NCBI RefSeq assembly: GCF_016405985.1 | Contig: NZ_JAEFCF010000024.1 | Coordinates: 20,763 to 84,762 of the forward strand | DNA: 64,000 nt | Source: Paracoccus sp. IB05 | GTDB lineage: Bacteria; Pseudomonadota; Alphaproteobacteria; Rhodobacterales; Rhodobacteraceae | Direction of reading: 5' to 3' | In this document: positions 1 to 9,700 of the stretch, piece after piece | Position numbering within the stretch: the stretch's first letter is position 1 | Layout: the number at the start of each line of letters is the position of its first letter | Notes under the pieces: model-generated | What the model was told of the DNA's origin: nothing | What the model saw: the letters and a program-made list of their open reading frames with translations, nothing else | Databases searched by the model: none | Program-made: the position numbers and the translations under genes

Positions 1-2689
1 CCACCCCTTCGCCGCGCCACAGCGCCCGCACATCCCTGATCGCCTGGAACATCGCCGCCTTGTTATGCGGCGGCGCATTTTCCGGGCGCAACACGAAATC
101 ATCCGGGTGCCAGCCCGAGGCAAAGGCGAGCCCCGCCCGCCCTGCGGTCAGATTGTCGATCACCGCCCATTCCTCGGCGATCCGGGCGGGATGATGCAGC
201 GGCGCCACCACCGACCCCGCCCTGACCCCGATAGTCGAGGTCACCGCCGCCACCGCCGCGCCGGTCACGCTCGGGTTCGGATAGGGGCCGCCAAAGGCGT
301 GGAAATGCCGCTCCGGCGTCCAGACCGCGACAAAGCCATTCTGATCGGCAAAGCGCGCGCCATCCAGCAAAAGCTGGTATTTCTTCGGCCCCGGCCCGTC
401 ATCATTGCCCCAGTAATACAGCGAGAAATCCATCGCTCTCGCCGAAGTGATCCGCGCCCCCGAAACCAGCGCCCGGTTCTCATCCGAGGAAATCACCACC
501 TTAAAGCCGCGCGCCAGCGTCCAGAACAGCTCCAGCACCGAGATGTCGAAAGACAGCGAGGTCACCGCGAGCCAGACCCCTGGCTCAGGCCCGATCCGGT
601 GATCCATACCGGTGAAGAAATTCGCGACATTCCTGTGCTCGACCTGCACCCCTTTGGGCCGCCCGGTCGAACCCGAGGTATAGATCATATAGGCGACATC
701 TTCGGGCCGCGCGCCGCTCACCGGATTGGTTCCGGGGGCCAGGGCAAGGCGCGGGTCCTGGTCCAGCACCAGCCTCTCCACGCCTGCGGGCAGACCCGCC
801 GCCAGATCCGATTGCGTCACGATCACCGGGGCGCCGCTGTCTTCCGCGAACAAAGCCAGCCGCTCGGCCGGATAGGCCGGGTCCATCGGCACATAGGCGC
901 CGCCCGCTTTCAGGATCGCCAGCGCGCCTGCCACCAGATCGACGCTGCGCCGGGTGGACAGCCCAACCAGCACGCCGGGTCCGACCCCCATCTCGCGCAG
1001 CACATGTGCCGCCCGATTGGCCCGGGCATTCAGCGCGGCATAGCTGAGCTCCTCGCCTTCAAAGGCCAGCGCCGGCGCATCGGGTGTCCGCGCCACCTGG
1101 GCCTCAAAAGCCGTGTGAACCATGACGGCGCGGTCATGCTCCACCGCCGTCCGGTTGAAATCCTTGATCACAAGGTCATATTCCGCAGGCGTCAGCGCCG
1201 GCAGATCCGCCAGACGCAGATCTTTGGCGGCTGTAACCGCCCGTGCAACCTCCCCCGCCAGCCAGTCGATCCGCAATGCCAGCGCCTGCGCCGCCACCTC
1301 GTCCAGACGCGCCGCATCCCAGAGCACTGCCTCCGGCGTCAGCACCAGCCCGGCCCCCTGGACCGGCTCTGCCTCAGACAGTGCGACCGGAGGCACCGCC
1401 ACGCTCATAAGCGCCGCATCCCGCGCCATCAGATCCAGCGGCCAGCCCGTCGCCGGGCGTGCCAGTGCCGCCTCAACCGACGCCAGCGCCGCCATCACCG
1501 TCTCACCGGCTGCCTCGCCCCCCGCGCGCAAAGGCTCCCAGGCCGCGATATATCCGGCACGGCCTTTCGCCGCCCTCGCGAAATCGCCGGCGGTGGTTCC
1601 GGTTGCGCGGAGGCCGGCCAGCGCAAGCGCCCCCAGCCCGTGCCGCCGCCCGAACGGAATCCGGCGCCAGTCAGCCATGCCGCCTTGTTCCGCCCGCAAC
1701 ACCATCGGAGACACCACCGGCAGGGCAACCGGATGCAGCGCCAGAAGCGCCGCCCGGAGCCGCGCCTCCTGCGGCACAAGCGCTGCAAGCTCCGCCGTCA
1801 GCTCCTCCGCCTCAGCCGCAGCCAACAGAGGCAAGGCAGCCGCCGTCACCGCCTCAGCCGACACCGCCCGGCCCGAGACCTGGCAGCACAGCCGGTCGAG
1901 CCGCACCGCCCCCGCGCCGCAGGCCACCACCAGCCCCTCCGGCCCGGCATCAAGCACCGCGCCCGGCACGCCATCGCCCGCCGCCAGTTCAGCCGCACCG
2001 ACATTCAGAACCTCAGACCCGGTGTCGATTTTCGCCGTTGTCAGCGGATTCCAGTAGCGCCCGTGATCAAGGCCACGGACCAGACGCACCACTTCGGCCG
2101 CAGGCCGCGTGAAATCGATCCGCCCCATCGCCGCCGGCCGATCCGCGCCGCGATGCATCACACCGTCCCCCACACTTTGCGCGCGCGGCACCGCGCCACG
2201 TTCCAGCGCCGCCATCACCTCGGGGAAACTGTCGAGCCCTGCCTCGAAACAGCGTGTGTTCAGCGTCAGTGCCGTCTCATCGGCGTCGAGGTCAAACCGG
2301 CGCTCCGCAAAGATGCGCCCCTGATCAATCCCGCCCTCGATCAGATGCCAGGTCACGCCATGCCGCGTCTCACCCGCAAGGATCGCCCAGACCGGCGCAT
2401 TCAGCCCGGCATGTTCCGGCAAGGGCCCGTCATGGAAATTCACCGCACCTTTTGACGCCTGCCCCAGCACTTCGGGCGGCAACAGCCGCAGATTGGCGAC
2501 CGAGAGAATCCAGTCCGCCTCCGGTAAATCGCCCGGATCGCAAAGCATCAGCCCTGCCCCCCGCGCCCAGTCCCGGACCTGCCCCGCCTCACTGACCACC
2601 GCGACGATCCGATGCCCGCGCGCCAGCCAGAGCGCGCCACATTCGCGCGTCAGCGTCTCATTGCCGATCAGGATGGCGGTCAGGCTCAT
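1..2689 (-). CDS. NRPS: formyltransferase-like domain, adenylation domain with inserted luciferase-like monooxygenase (partial)
   Basis: The gene runs off the left edge; about 896 residues are visible. Residues 1-300 resemble a formyltransferase (Fmt) fold, with Asn84, His86 and Asp122 at the places of the formyl-transfer triad (VNFHDGPLP and GGIDQGRI motifs). Residues of about 300-520 match nothing I recognise. An NRPS adenylation domain starts near 525 and carries the A3 core motif YTSGSTGRPKG at about 670. From residue 753 (MDFSLYYWGN) the adenylation domain is interrupted by an FMN-dependent luciferase-like monooxygenase of the MupA/Atu3671 family (WTPERHFHAFGG and FASGWHPDDF motifs); the edge falls inside it. 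The gene starts 3 nt after the glycosyltransferase stop, so it belongs to the PKS operon. The expected remainder (rest of the adenylation domain, carrier domain and perhaps more modules) lies outside. Substrate and product cannot be predicted from what is visible. Confidence 0.9.
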   Translation of the reverse strand, partial: MSLTAILIGNETLTRECGALWLARGHRIVAVVSEAGQVRDWARGAGLMLCDPGDLPEADWILSVANLRLLPPEVLGQASKGAVNFHDGPLPEHAGLNAPVWAILAGETRHGVTWHLIEGGIDQGRIFAERRFDLDADETALTLNTRCFEAGLDSFPEVMAALERGAVPRAQSVGDGVMHRGADRPAAMGRIDFTRPAAEVVRLVRGLDHGRYWNPLTTAKIDTGSEVLNVGAAELAAGDGVPGAVLDAGPEGLVVACGAGAVRLDRLCCQVSGRAVSAEAVTAAALPLLAAAEAEELTAELAALVPQEARLRAALLALHPVALPVVSPMVLRAEQGGMADWRRIPFGRRHGLGALALAGLRATGTTAGDFARAAKGRAGYIAAWEPLRAGGEAAGETVMAALASVEAALARPATGWPLDLMARDAALMSVAVPPVALSEAEPVQGAGLVLTPEAVLWDAARLDEVAAQALALRIDWLAGEVARAVTAAKDLRLADLPALTPAEYDLVIKDFNRTAVEHDRAVMVHTAFEAQVARTPDAPALAFEGEELSYAALNARANRAAHVLREMGVGPGVLVGLSTRRSVDLVAGALAILKAGGAYVPMDPAYPAERLALFAEDSGAPVIVTQSDLAAGLPAGVERLVLDQDPRLALAPGTNPVSGARPEDVAYMIYTSGSTGRPKGVQVEHRNVANFFTGMDHRIGPEPGVWLAVTSLSFDISVLELFWTLARGFKVVISSDENRALVSGARITSARAMDFSLYYWGNDDGPGPKKYQLLLDGARFADQNGFVAVWTPERHFHAFGGPYPNPSVTGAAVAAVTSTIGVRAGSVVAPLHHPARIAEEWAVIDNLTAGRAGLAFASGWHPDDFVLRPENAPPHNKAAMFQAIRDVRALWRGEGV

Positions 2690-2692
2690 ATC

Positions 2693-3715
2693 TCAGGTCT
2701 CTTTCCGGGAATGGTCGGTCACGGGCTCCGGGCTCATGCCAAAGCCACGACGAATATCATGTAGAATCAAATCGCGGAGGTAATGTGGCGGATCGATGCG
2801 GTCACGCCTGCGCTGCACCAGTAGCCGCGCCCGCCAGATCACACCGCCAAGGGCCGCCAGAACCGTCGCCGCCGCCGCATAGCCGCGCCCATGGTTTTTG
2901 GCGAAATAATGCAGCCGCGAATCCAGCCAGAAACCGGGAATCCGCTGCCATTTCCCCATCCCGGTCGAGACCGAACCGATATGCGCCACCCGGCTTTCGG
3001 GCACATAATCGGTCGGAAAACCGGCCCGGGCGGCGCGCAGGCAAAGATCGGTTTCCTCGTAATACAGGAAGAACCGCTCATCAAAGAGACCGATCCGGTC
3101 CAGCACATCCATCCGCATCATCAGGCTGGCGCCGGCCAGCCAGTCGACCCGCGTCACCCGGTCCGGCAGCGGCATCGCAACCATGCTGTCTTTCATCGCC
3201 CGCGAAACCATCCCCAGCCGGATATGGCGTTCAAAATCATTCAGCGCGGTCGGATAGCGAAAGGCGGTGTGGTGCGGGGTGCCATCCTCGCCGTGAATAT
3301 AGCTGCCGGCAAAGCCGGTTGCAGGTGTCCGCTCCAGATGGTCCAGCAACACCCGGATCGCATCCGGCGCCGGAAAAGCGTCCGAATTCAGCACATAGGC
3401 GTAATCCGGTCGTGATCCGCCCGCAAACCCCGCCGCAAACCCCTCCGGCAGGCCCGCCCGGATACCAACGTTATTCCCGGCACCAAAGCCGCCATTGCGC
3501 CCCGATTGCAGCACCCGGACCGGGGTTTGCGCGCGGTCCCAGCCGCGCGCCGTGACCCCCGCCTGCATGATCTCGAAGGACCCATCGCCGGAATCATTAT
3601 CGACAATGGTGATCGCACCCGCGATTCCCCGCATCGCGACCAGCGCCGCCTCGACCGAGCGCAGCGTCATCTCCGGCGAGCGCCAGTTGAGAATGATGGT
3701 GAGAACCTTTGCCAT
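2693..3715 (-). CDS. GT2-family glycosyltransferase within the PKS/NRPS operon
   Basis: This 340-aa protein looks like a rhamnosyltransferase-type family 2 glycosyltransferase. The N-terminus (TIILNWRSPEMTLRSVEA) is the nucleotide-sugar-binding strand, VDNDSGDGS follows, LNSDAFP near residue 112 stands in for the DXD metal-binding motif, and FFLYYEETDLCLRAARAG is the typical acceptor-side motif with the ED pair. There is no clear membrane anchor apart from a short hydrophobic stretch near residue 290. It lies between the PKS stop (3 nt upstream) and the NRPS start (3 nt downstream), so the three are almost certainly co-transcribed. Its acceptor could be the PKS/NRPS product or an intermediate of the adjacent exopolysaccharide pathway; the sequence does not decide. 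Confidence 0.88.
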   Translation of the reverse strand: MAKVLTIILNWRSPEMTLRSVEAALVAMRGIAGAITIVDNDSGDGSFEIMQAGVTARGWDRAQTPVRVLQSGRNGGFGAGNNVGIRAGLPEGFAAGFAGGSRPDYAYVLNSDAFPAPDAIRVLLDHLERTPATGFAGSYIHGEDGTPHHTAFRYPTALNDFERHIRLGMVSRAMKDSMVAMPLPDRVTRVDWLAGASLMMRMDVLDRIGLFDERFFLYYEETDLCLRAARAGFPTDYVPESRVAHIGSVSTGMGKWQRIPGFWLDSRLHYFAKNHGRGYAAAATVLAALGGVIWRARLLVQRRRDRIDPPHYLRDLILHDIRRGFGMSPEPVTDHSRKET

Positions 3716-3718
3716 CGC

Positions 3719-6700
3719 CTATTCCGCCGCCGTCGCCACTGTGTCGTCCTGCGCCTCAGCCTCAGCCTCGGCCAGCAGCGCCTTCAGCGCCGCCGCCAGC
3801 ACACGCACATTCGGCTCCAGCACCATCGAATCATGATCTCCCGGCACTTCGATCACCCGCAGCTTCGGGGCGAAACGGGTCAGATCATTGTCTTCGAACA
3901 CATATTCCTTCGCCGCCGAGACCCATTTCCCGCCCGAGACCTGCCAGTGCCGATCCAGCTCTGGCCGGAACAGCACCGTCGCGCCGTTGCGCGGGCTCAT
4001 CTGATAGCGCGGCAGCGCGGCGCGGAACGCCGCCTCGATGGCGCTGTTATGGAAGCCCTCTTCCTCAACCGGGGCGCCTGCACGTTTGCGCCGCTCCCAG
4101 TCGAGCCGGTTCTTCGCCCATTCCGCCAGATAGCCGGGCCCCTTGCGCTGCAATTCCGCGAGCTTGATCAGCGCCTTGTCGCGGCGGCTGAGGCCGGGGC
4201 GCATCGGCAAAGGCGTATCCAGGAGCACCAGCTGCGCCACCTCTTCCCCCTCAGCCTCCAGCTGGCGCGCCATTTCCCAGGCGATCAGCCCGCCGCCCGA
4301 GAAACCGCCCAGCAGGTAGGGCCCCGACGGCTGCACCTGACGGATCTCGGCGATGTAATCGCGCGCAGCCTCGGTGAAATCATCATGCGGCTGATCCTCG
4401 CCGTAAAGACCCCGGGCCTGGAGGCCGTAAAACGGCCGGTCCCGCCCTTCAAGCTGCGCCAGATGGCGCAGGTTCAGCACATTGCCGAACATGCCGGACA
4501 CCAGGAAGAAGGGCGTCTTCGCGCCCGGTGCCGTGCCGGACTTCCCCGCCTCGGGCGTCATCGGCACCAGATGGGTGAAGCGGCGCGGCTGTTTCACGGC
4601 CTTCCCCGCCGGCACCTGCCCTGCATCCGCGCCCCCGCTCGCAACCAGGCTCTCACCGGTGATCCCCGCCGCCTCGCGGATCAGGCCCGCACAGGCCGCC
4701 ACGGTCGGCGCCTCAAAGAGAACCGAGATCGGAAAATCAACCGCCCAGGTCTTTTTCACCATCGCGAAAAGCCGGACCGCGATCAGGCTATGCCCGCCGA
4801 GATCGAAGAAATTATCCTCGACCCCCACCTGCGAAACCCCGAGCAGATCCTGCCAGAAGCCGGTCAGGCTGCGCTCGATATCATCTCGCGGCGCGATGTA
4901 ATCCGTGTCGAGATCGGGGCGTTCAAAGCTCTGCCCCGATTTGCGCGCCTCAGTGACGGCCGCAGTCTGGCGCACCAGCGCCGGCAGATCCAGCGAAGAC
5001 ACAAGGATCTGTGACAGCCCCGTATTCAGCGCGCGGCCGAAGACCCGGGCCCCCTCTTCCGGGCGGATGCCCTGGCGGAACGCCATCATCAGCCGCTCTT
5101 CCGCCGGTGACAGCGCCCGTGCGGGGCCACCCTCGGGCGCCTCCAGCAGGCGCGGATCAGGGGCCGGAAAGGACAAAGCCGCATCCAGCCGGCGGATGGT
5201 AAAGCCGGTGATCTCAACCAGCACCCGGCCCTCCGGTGTGGCAAGCGTGATGTCAAACACGGCGGTCGGCCGGTCAGCGCGGTTCTCGCCCGCAGTGCAG
5301 ATATGGCTGACGAGGTCAGCGCTCAGCGGCGCAAGGACCCGCACCGATCCGTAAGACAGCGGCACCCAGAGCCGGTCAGGCTGATACCCCGCGATCAGAT
5401 CCATCGCCCAGCCGGTGGCCAGATCCATGAGCGCCGGATGCAAAAGCCAGCCCCCCCCCGGCCCGCCCGCAACCGGCTCGCCTCCAACCGGATCGCCCGC
5501 GAACACCTCCCGCCGGAAGGCCTCCGGCAGCGACAGCCGCGCCAGCCCTTCCCCCGCGCCATAAGCGCGCGAACGCAACACCCGCCAGCGCGGGCCAAAG
5601 GCCAGATGTGCCTCCTGCGGGCTGGGAAGCCAGCCTTCTGCCTCCCCCTCCTGCGGCTGGCCCATCTCGGGCGCGCGAAGCCGCGCCGCGATCCCGCCGG
5701 GGTCGATCCCCGGCGGGATCGCGGCCTGTTCTCCGGTCAGCGCAAGCAGCCGCGCCGTGGCATGGGTGGCCCAGCCCTCCCGGCCTCCCGCCCGCATCAG
5801 CGTCTGCACCTCGAAATCATAGCCTTCCTCGCTGCGGCTCAGCCGCACCCGCAGGGGTCGCATCTCGCTTTCCGCGAGATCAAGCGCCGCAAAGAAGGTC
5901 AGATCACGGATCCCGAACCCGGCGCCAGTCCCCGGCGCCCCGACGGTCCCCTCCTGCAAGGCCCAGGCCTCGGCCGCCAGTTCCAGATAGCCGGTCCCCG
6001 GCAGCAAGGCCTGACCCTCGCGGGTGCGATGGCCCTCGAAGATCCACTGCTGACAGGACAGATCACCGGTAAAGATCCGGTTGCCCGCAACGTCAAACCC
6101 GGCCGCCGTCAGCATCGGCTGGCGCACCGGCACCGGCGGCGCCGCCTCGCGCCCCATCCGGTCCGCGAGACTCTCGGCCGCCATGCCGACGCCCTGCCAG
6201 ATCCCCCAGTCGAGCGCGACCACACGCGTAGCCCCCCCGGCCCGCGCCTCGGCAAAGGCGTTCAGATATTCATTCACCGCCACATAATCGACCTGCCCCG
6301 CCGGCCCCGTCACCGTCGAAGTCGAGGAAAACAGCACCAGAAGCTTCAGCCTCCCGTCCGGGAACAGCCGGTCAATCACCCCGGTCCCATGCAGCTTCGG
6401 CGCGAACACCTCTTCCACACTGCCCGGATCCTTGCCAAGGATCGGCCCATCCGCCACCATCCCCGCCGCATGGATCACCGCATCCACCGGACCCATACGC
6501 GCGACCGCAGCCTCAACCACCGCCTGCATCTCGAACAGATTGGCCACATCGGCCCGGGCCAGCGCGATCCCGCCGCCGCTCTCACGCGCCAGCGCCTCGA
6601 GCCGCTCCACCGCCATAATCCGCCGCGATACCGCATCTTCGGGCGCATGGGCCCGCAGCCAGGCCGCGCGCGCAGCCCCTTCCGGCAGGCGCGACCGCGC

Positions 6701-9700
6701 AATCAGCGTGACTTTCGCTGCGCGCGCGCGAATCAGATCTTCGGCCAGCGTCAGCCCGATCCCGCCGAATCCGCCGGTGATCAGCACATGCGCACCCAAA
6801 GGCAGCTCGAACCCCGCCTCGGGCAAAGGCGCCGGACGCAGCCCTTCGGCGTAGCGCCGCGCGCCACGCAGGGCGGCCACACCACCCTCAGGGGTGAGCG
6901 CCTCTTCGATCACCGCGCCAATCAGCGTGTCGGGCAGGCTTTCGCCGCGCCGCAAGACCGGCAGCTCCAGATCCAGCTGCGCCAGCGCAACGCCTGGCAA
7001 TTCCTTGCCCGCCACCAGCACCGGCCCGCGCAACAGGGCCTTTTCCGGCCAGCGCAGCACAGAGCCTTTCGCTGCCACCGCGCCATTCGTCAGGAAGGTG
7101 ACCTTCACCCCCTGAGCAAGGTTTTCGCCCGCCATGGCCTGCAACAGGAACAAGGCCGACCAGAATCCCTGTTCGATCAGCCTTTGCGCGAAACTCGAGC
7201 CGGGTCGAAAGCTCTCGTCTTTCGTCACCAGCCAGCCATGCAGCACCTTTGAGGGTGCAATCCCCCGCCCCGCCAGTTCACGGATCAGGGCTTCATACCC
7301 TTCCAGCCCGCGCTCGGGCGCAAGGCTGTAGCGATCCTCGCCGAGGGCGCGGAAACTGTCCCCCGGATGCACCAGGATCACCCGATGCCCCGCCGCGCGC
7401 AGCCGATCTGCCGCCAACGCACAAAGCCCGGCCTCATCAGCAAAGACCAGCCAGCTTGCAGGTGCCGCCTCGCCCAGATCATCAATGTCAAAGCCTGCCG
7501 GCGAAGGGGTCCAGTGCCGTTTCCAGCCCCAGCCGGTCAGGTCTTCCACCCGCGCGGGCAGCTCTGTCGCCAGCGGCGCGGCCTCGCCCGGCGCGATAAA
7601 AAACGGTTTGCGCTGAAAGGCATAGGAGGGCAGCGGCACGCGCTGGCGCAGACGCCCGCCCCAGATCTGGCCCCAGTCCACCGCGACGCCGCAAGCCCAG
7701 AGCCGCGCGACAGACCCAATAAGCCAGGCATCATCGGCGATCTTCTGTTCGGGGTGACGCAAGGCCGGCACCACCTGACCCGGCCCGACCCCATTGGCCC
7801 CCGCAAGCGAAGAAAGCGCGCGGCCCGGCCCCATTTCCATATAGACCCGGCCCGACACCGCGGTCAGTTCCGCCAGCCCGGCCTGGAAGTTCACCGTATT
7901 TCTCAGATGCGCGACCCAATAATCCGGGTCCGTCGCCTCGGCATCCGTCAGCACCTTGCCCGAGCGGTTCGAGATGATCGGGATCTGCGGCGCAGAGAGG
8001 CGAATGCTGCGCAGGTAATCGCCAAAGGCGGGCAGGATCGGTGCGAGCATCCGGCTGTGCGCGGCGATATTGATCGCAATCTGCTGCGTCTCGACCTCAT
8101 CTGCGGCCAGCCGTGCAGCCAGCGCATCCAGCGCCGCATCCGGGCCCGAGACCACGCAAAGCCCCGGCGCATTGACCGAAGCCATATCAAGATCATCGGC
8201 CCAGTAGCGCGCCAGATCCGCCTCGGGCAGCGGCACCGAAAGCATGCCGCCGGGCGCCACCGTGTCAAACAGCCGGCCGCGCAACAGGACCAGCCCGATG
8301 CAATCCTCGAATGACATCACACCGGCCAAAGCAGCCGCCGTATTCTCGCCCATCGAATGACCGATCATCGCGGCGGGGGTGACGCCCCAGCTTTCATAAA
8401 GCCTCGCCAGCGCATATTCGGTGATCATGATCAGCGGCAGCTGTACCGAGGGCTTTTTCAGCGCCTGATCCGCCGCAACCTCGGCGCCCTTTTCGGGCAG
8501 CCAGAGCGCGCGGATATCGTAATCCAGCTGCGGCTCAAGCACCGCAAGGCCCCGGTCCATCCAGTCTTTGAAAACCGGCTCAGTCTCGTAAAGATCGCGC
8601 GCCATGCCGGCAAATTGCGCGCCGCCGCCGGGGAACATGAAGACGACTTCGGGATTGTCGCCCAGATGGTCATGATTGAAGACAAGGCGCGGATTGGCGC
8701 CCTCCAGCAGGCCCGCCGCCTCTGTGTGGCTTGCCGCGACAATCACCCGGCGTTTCTCAAAGGCACGGCGGCCCTCTTTCAGCGTGAAAGCCACATCGGC
8801 CAGCTTCTGGTCGGGATGCGCGCGCAGATGCGCGGCGAGCCGGGCCGCCTGGCCGTCAAGCGCGGCTTTTGAACGCGCCGAGATCACCAGCGGCTGGAAC
8901 GGCCAGTCGCTGTCTTCCGATGTGGCGCGCAAAGGCGCCTCTTCCAGCACGGCATGGGCATTGGTGCCGCCGACGCCCAGACTGTTGACGCCCGCGCGCA
9001 AGACCGGAGCCTCCCAGGGGGTCAGCCGGTCATTGACGCGGAAAGGTGATGTCTCGAAATCAATCGAGGGATTCGGTGCCTCATAGCCAAGGCTCGGCGG
9101 CAATTCGCGGTGATGCAGCGAGAGCGCGACCTTGATCAGGCTCGCCACCCCGGCGGCAGTGTCGAGATGGCCGATATTGGTTTTCACCGAACCAATGCGG
9201 CAATGGCCGACCGCATCCGTGGTCTCGCGGAAGGCCCCGGTCAGTGCCGCGACCTCGATCGGGTCGCCGAGATAGGTCCCGGTGCCATGGCATTCGATAT
9301 AGGTAACGCTATCGGCAGTGACGCCCGCCAGGGCCTGAGCCTCGGCAATACAGGCCGATTGCCCATCGACCGAAGGCGCAAGATAGCCCGCCTTGGCCGC
9401 GCCGTCATTGTTGATCGCAGTGCCCTTCAGGATGGCCCAGATATGATCGCCATCGCGGATCGCATCGACCGCGCGGCGCAAGACCACACAGCCCGCGCCC
9501 GAGCCGAAGACCGTGCCCTGCGCGCGGTGGTCAAAGGCGTGGCAGTGCCCGTCCGGCGACAGGATCTCGCCCTCCTGGAACAGATAGCCCCGCGCATGGG
9601 GCAATTCGATGGTGACGCCGCCCGCCAGCGCCATATCGCATTCGCCGTTCAAGAGCGCCTGCGAGGCGTAATGGATCGCCACCAGCGAGGTTGAACAGGC

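Noticed and set aside
65..2455. A 796-codon plus-strand open frame rich in Arg, His, Pro and Gln
   Set aside because: It is the reverse-frame shadow of the NRPS gene; no recognisable domain, and the composition is typical of antisense frames in GC-rich coding DNA.
5303..7252. A 649-codon plus-strand open frame across the PKS gene
   Set aside because: It is antisense to the AT-KR-DH part of the PKS, whose motifs are intact; it is Arg/Pro-rich without domains.
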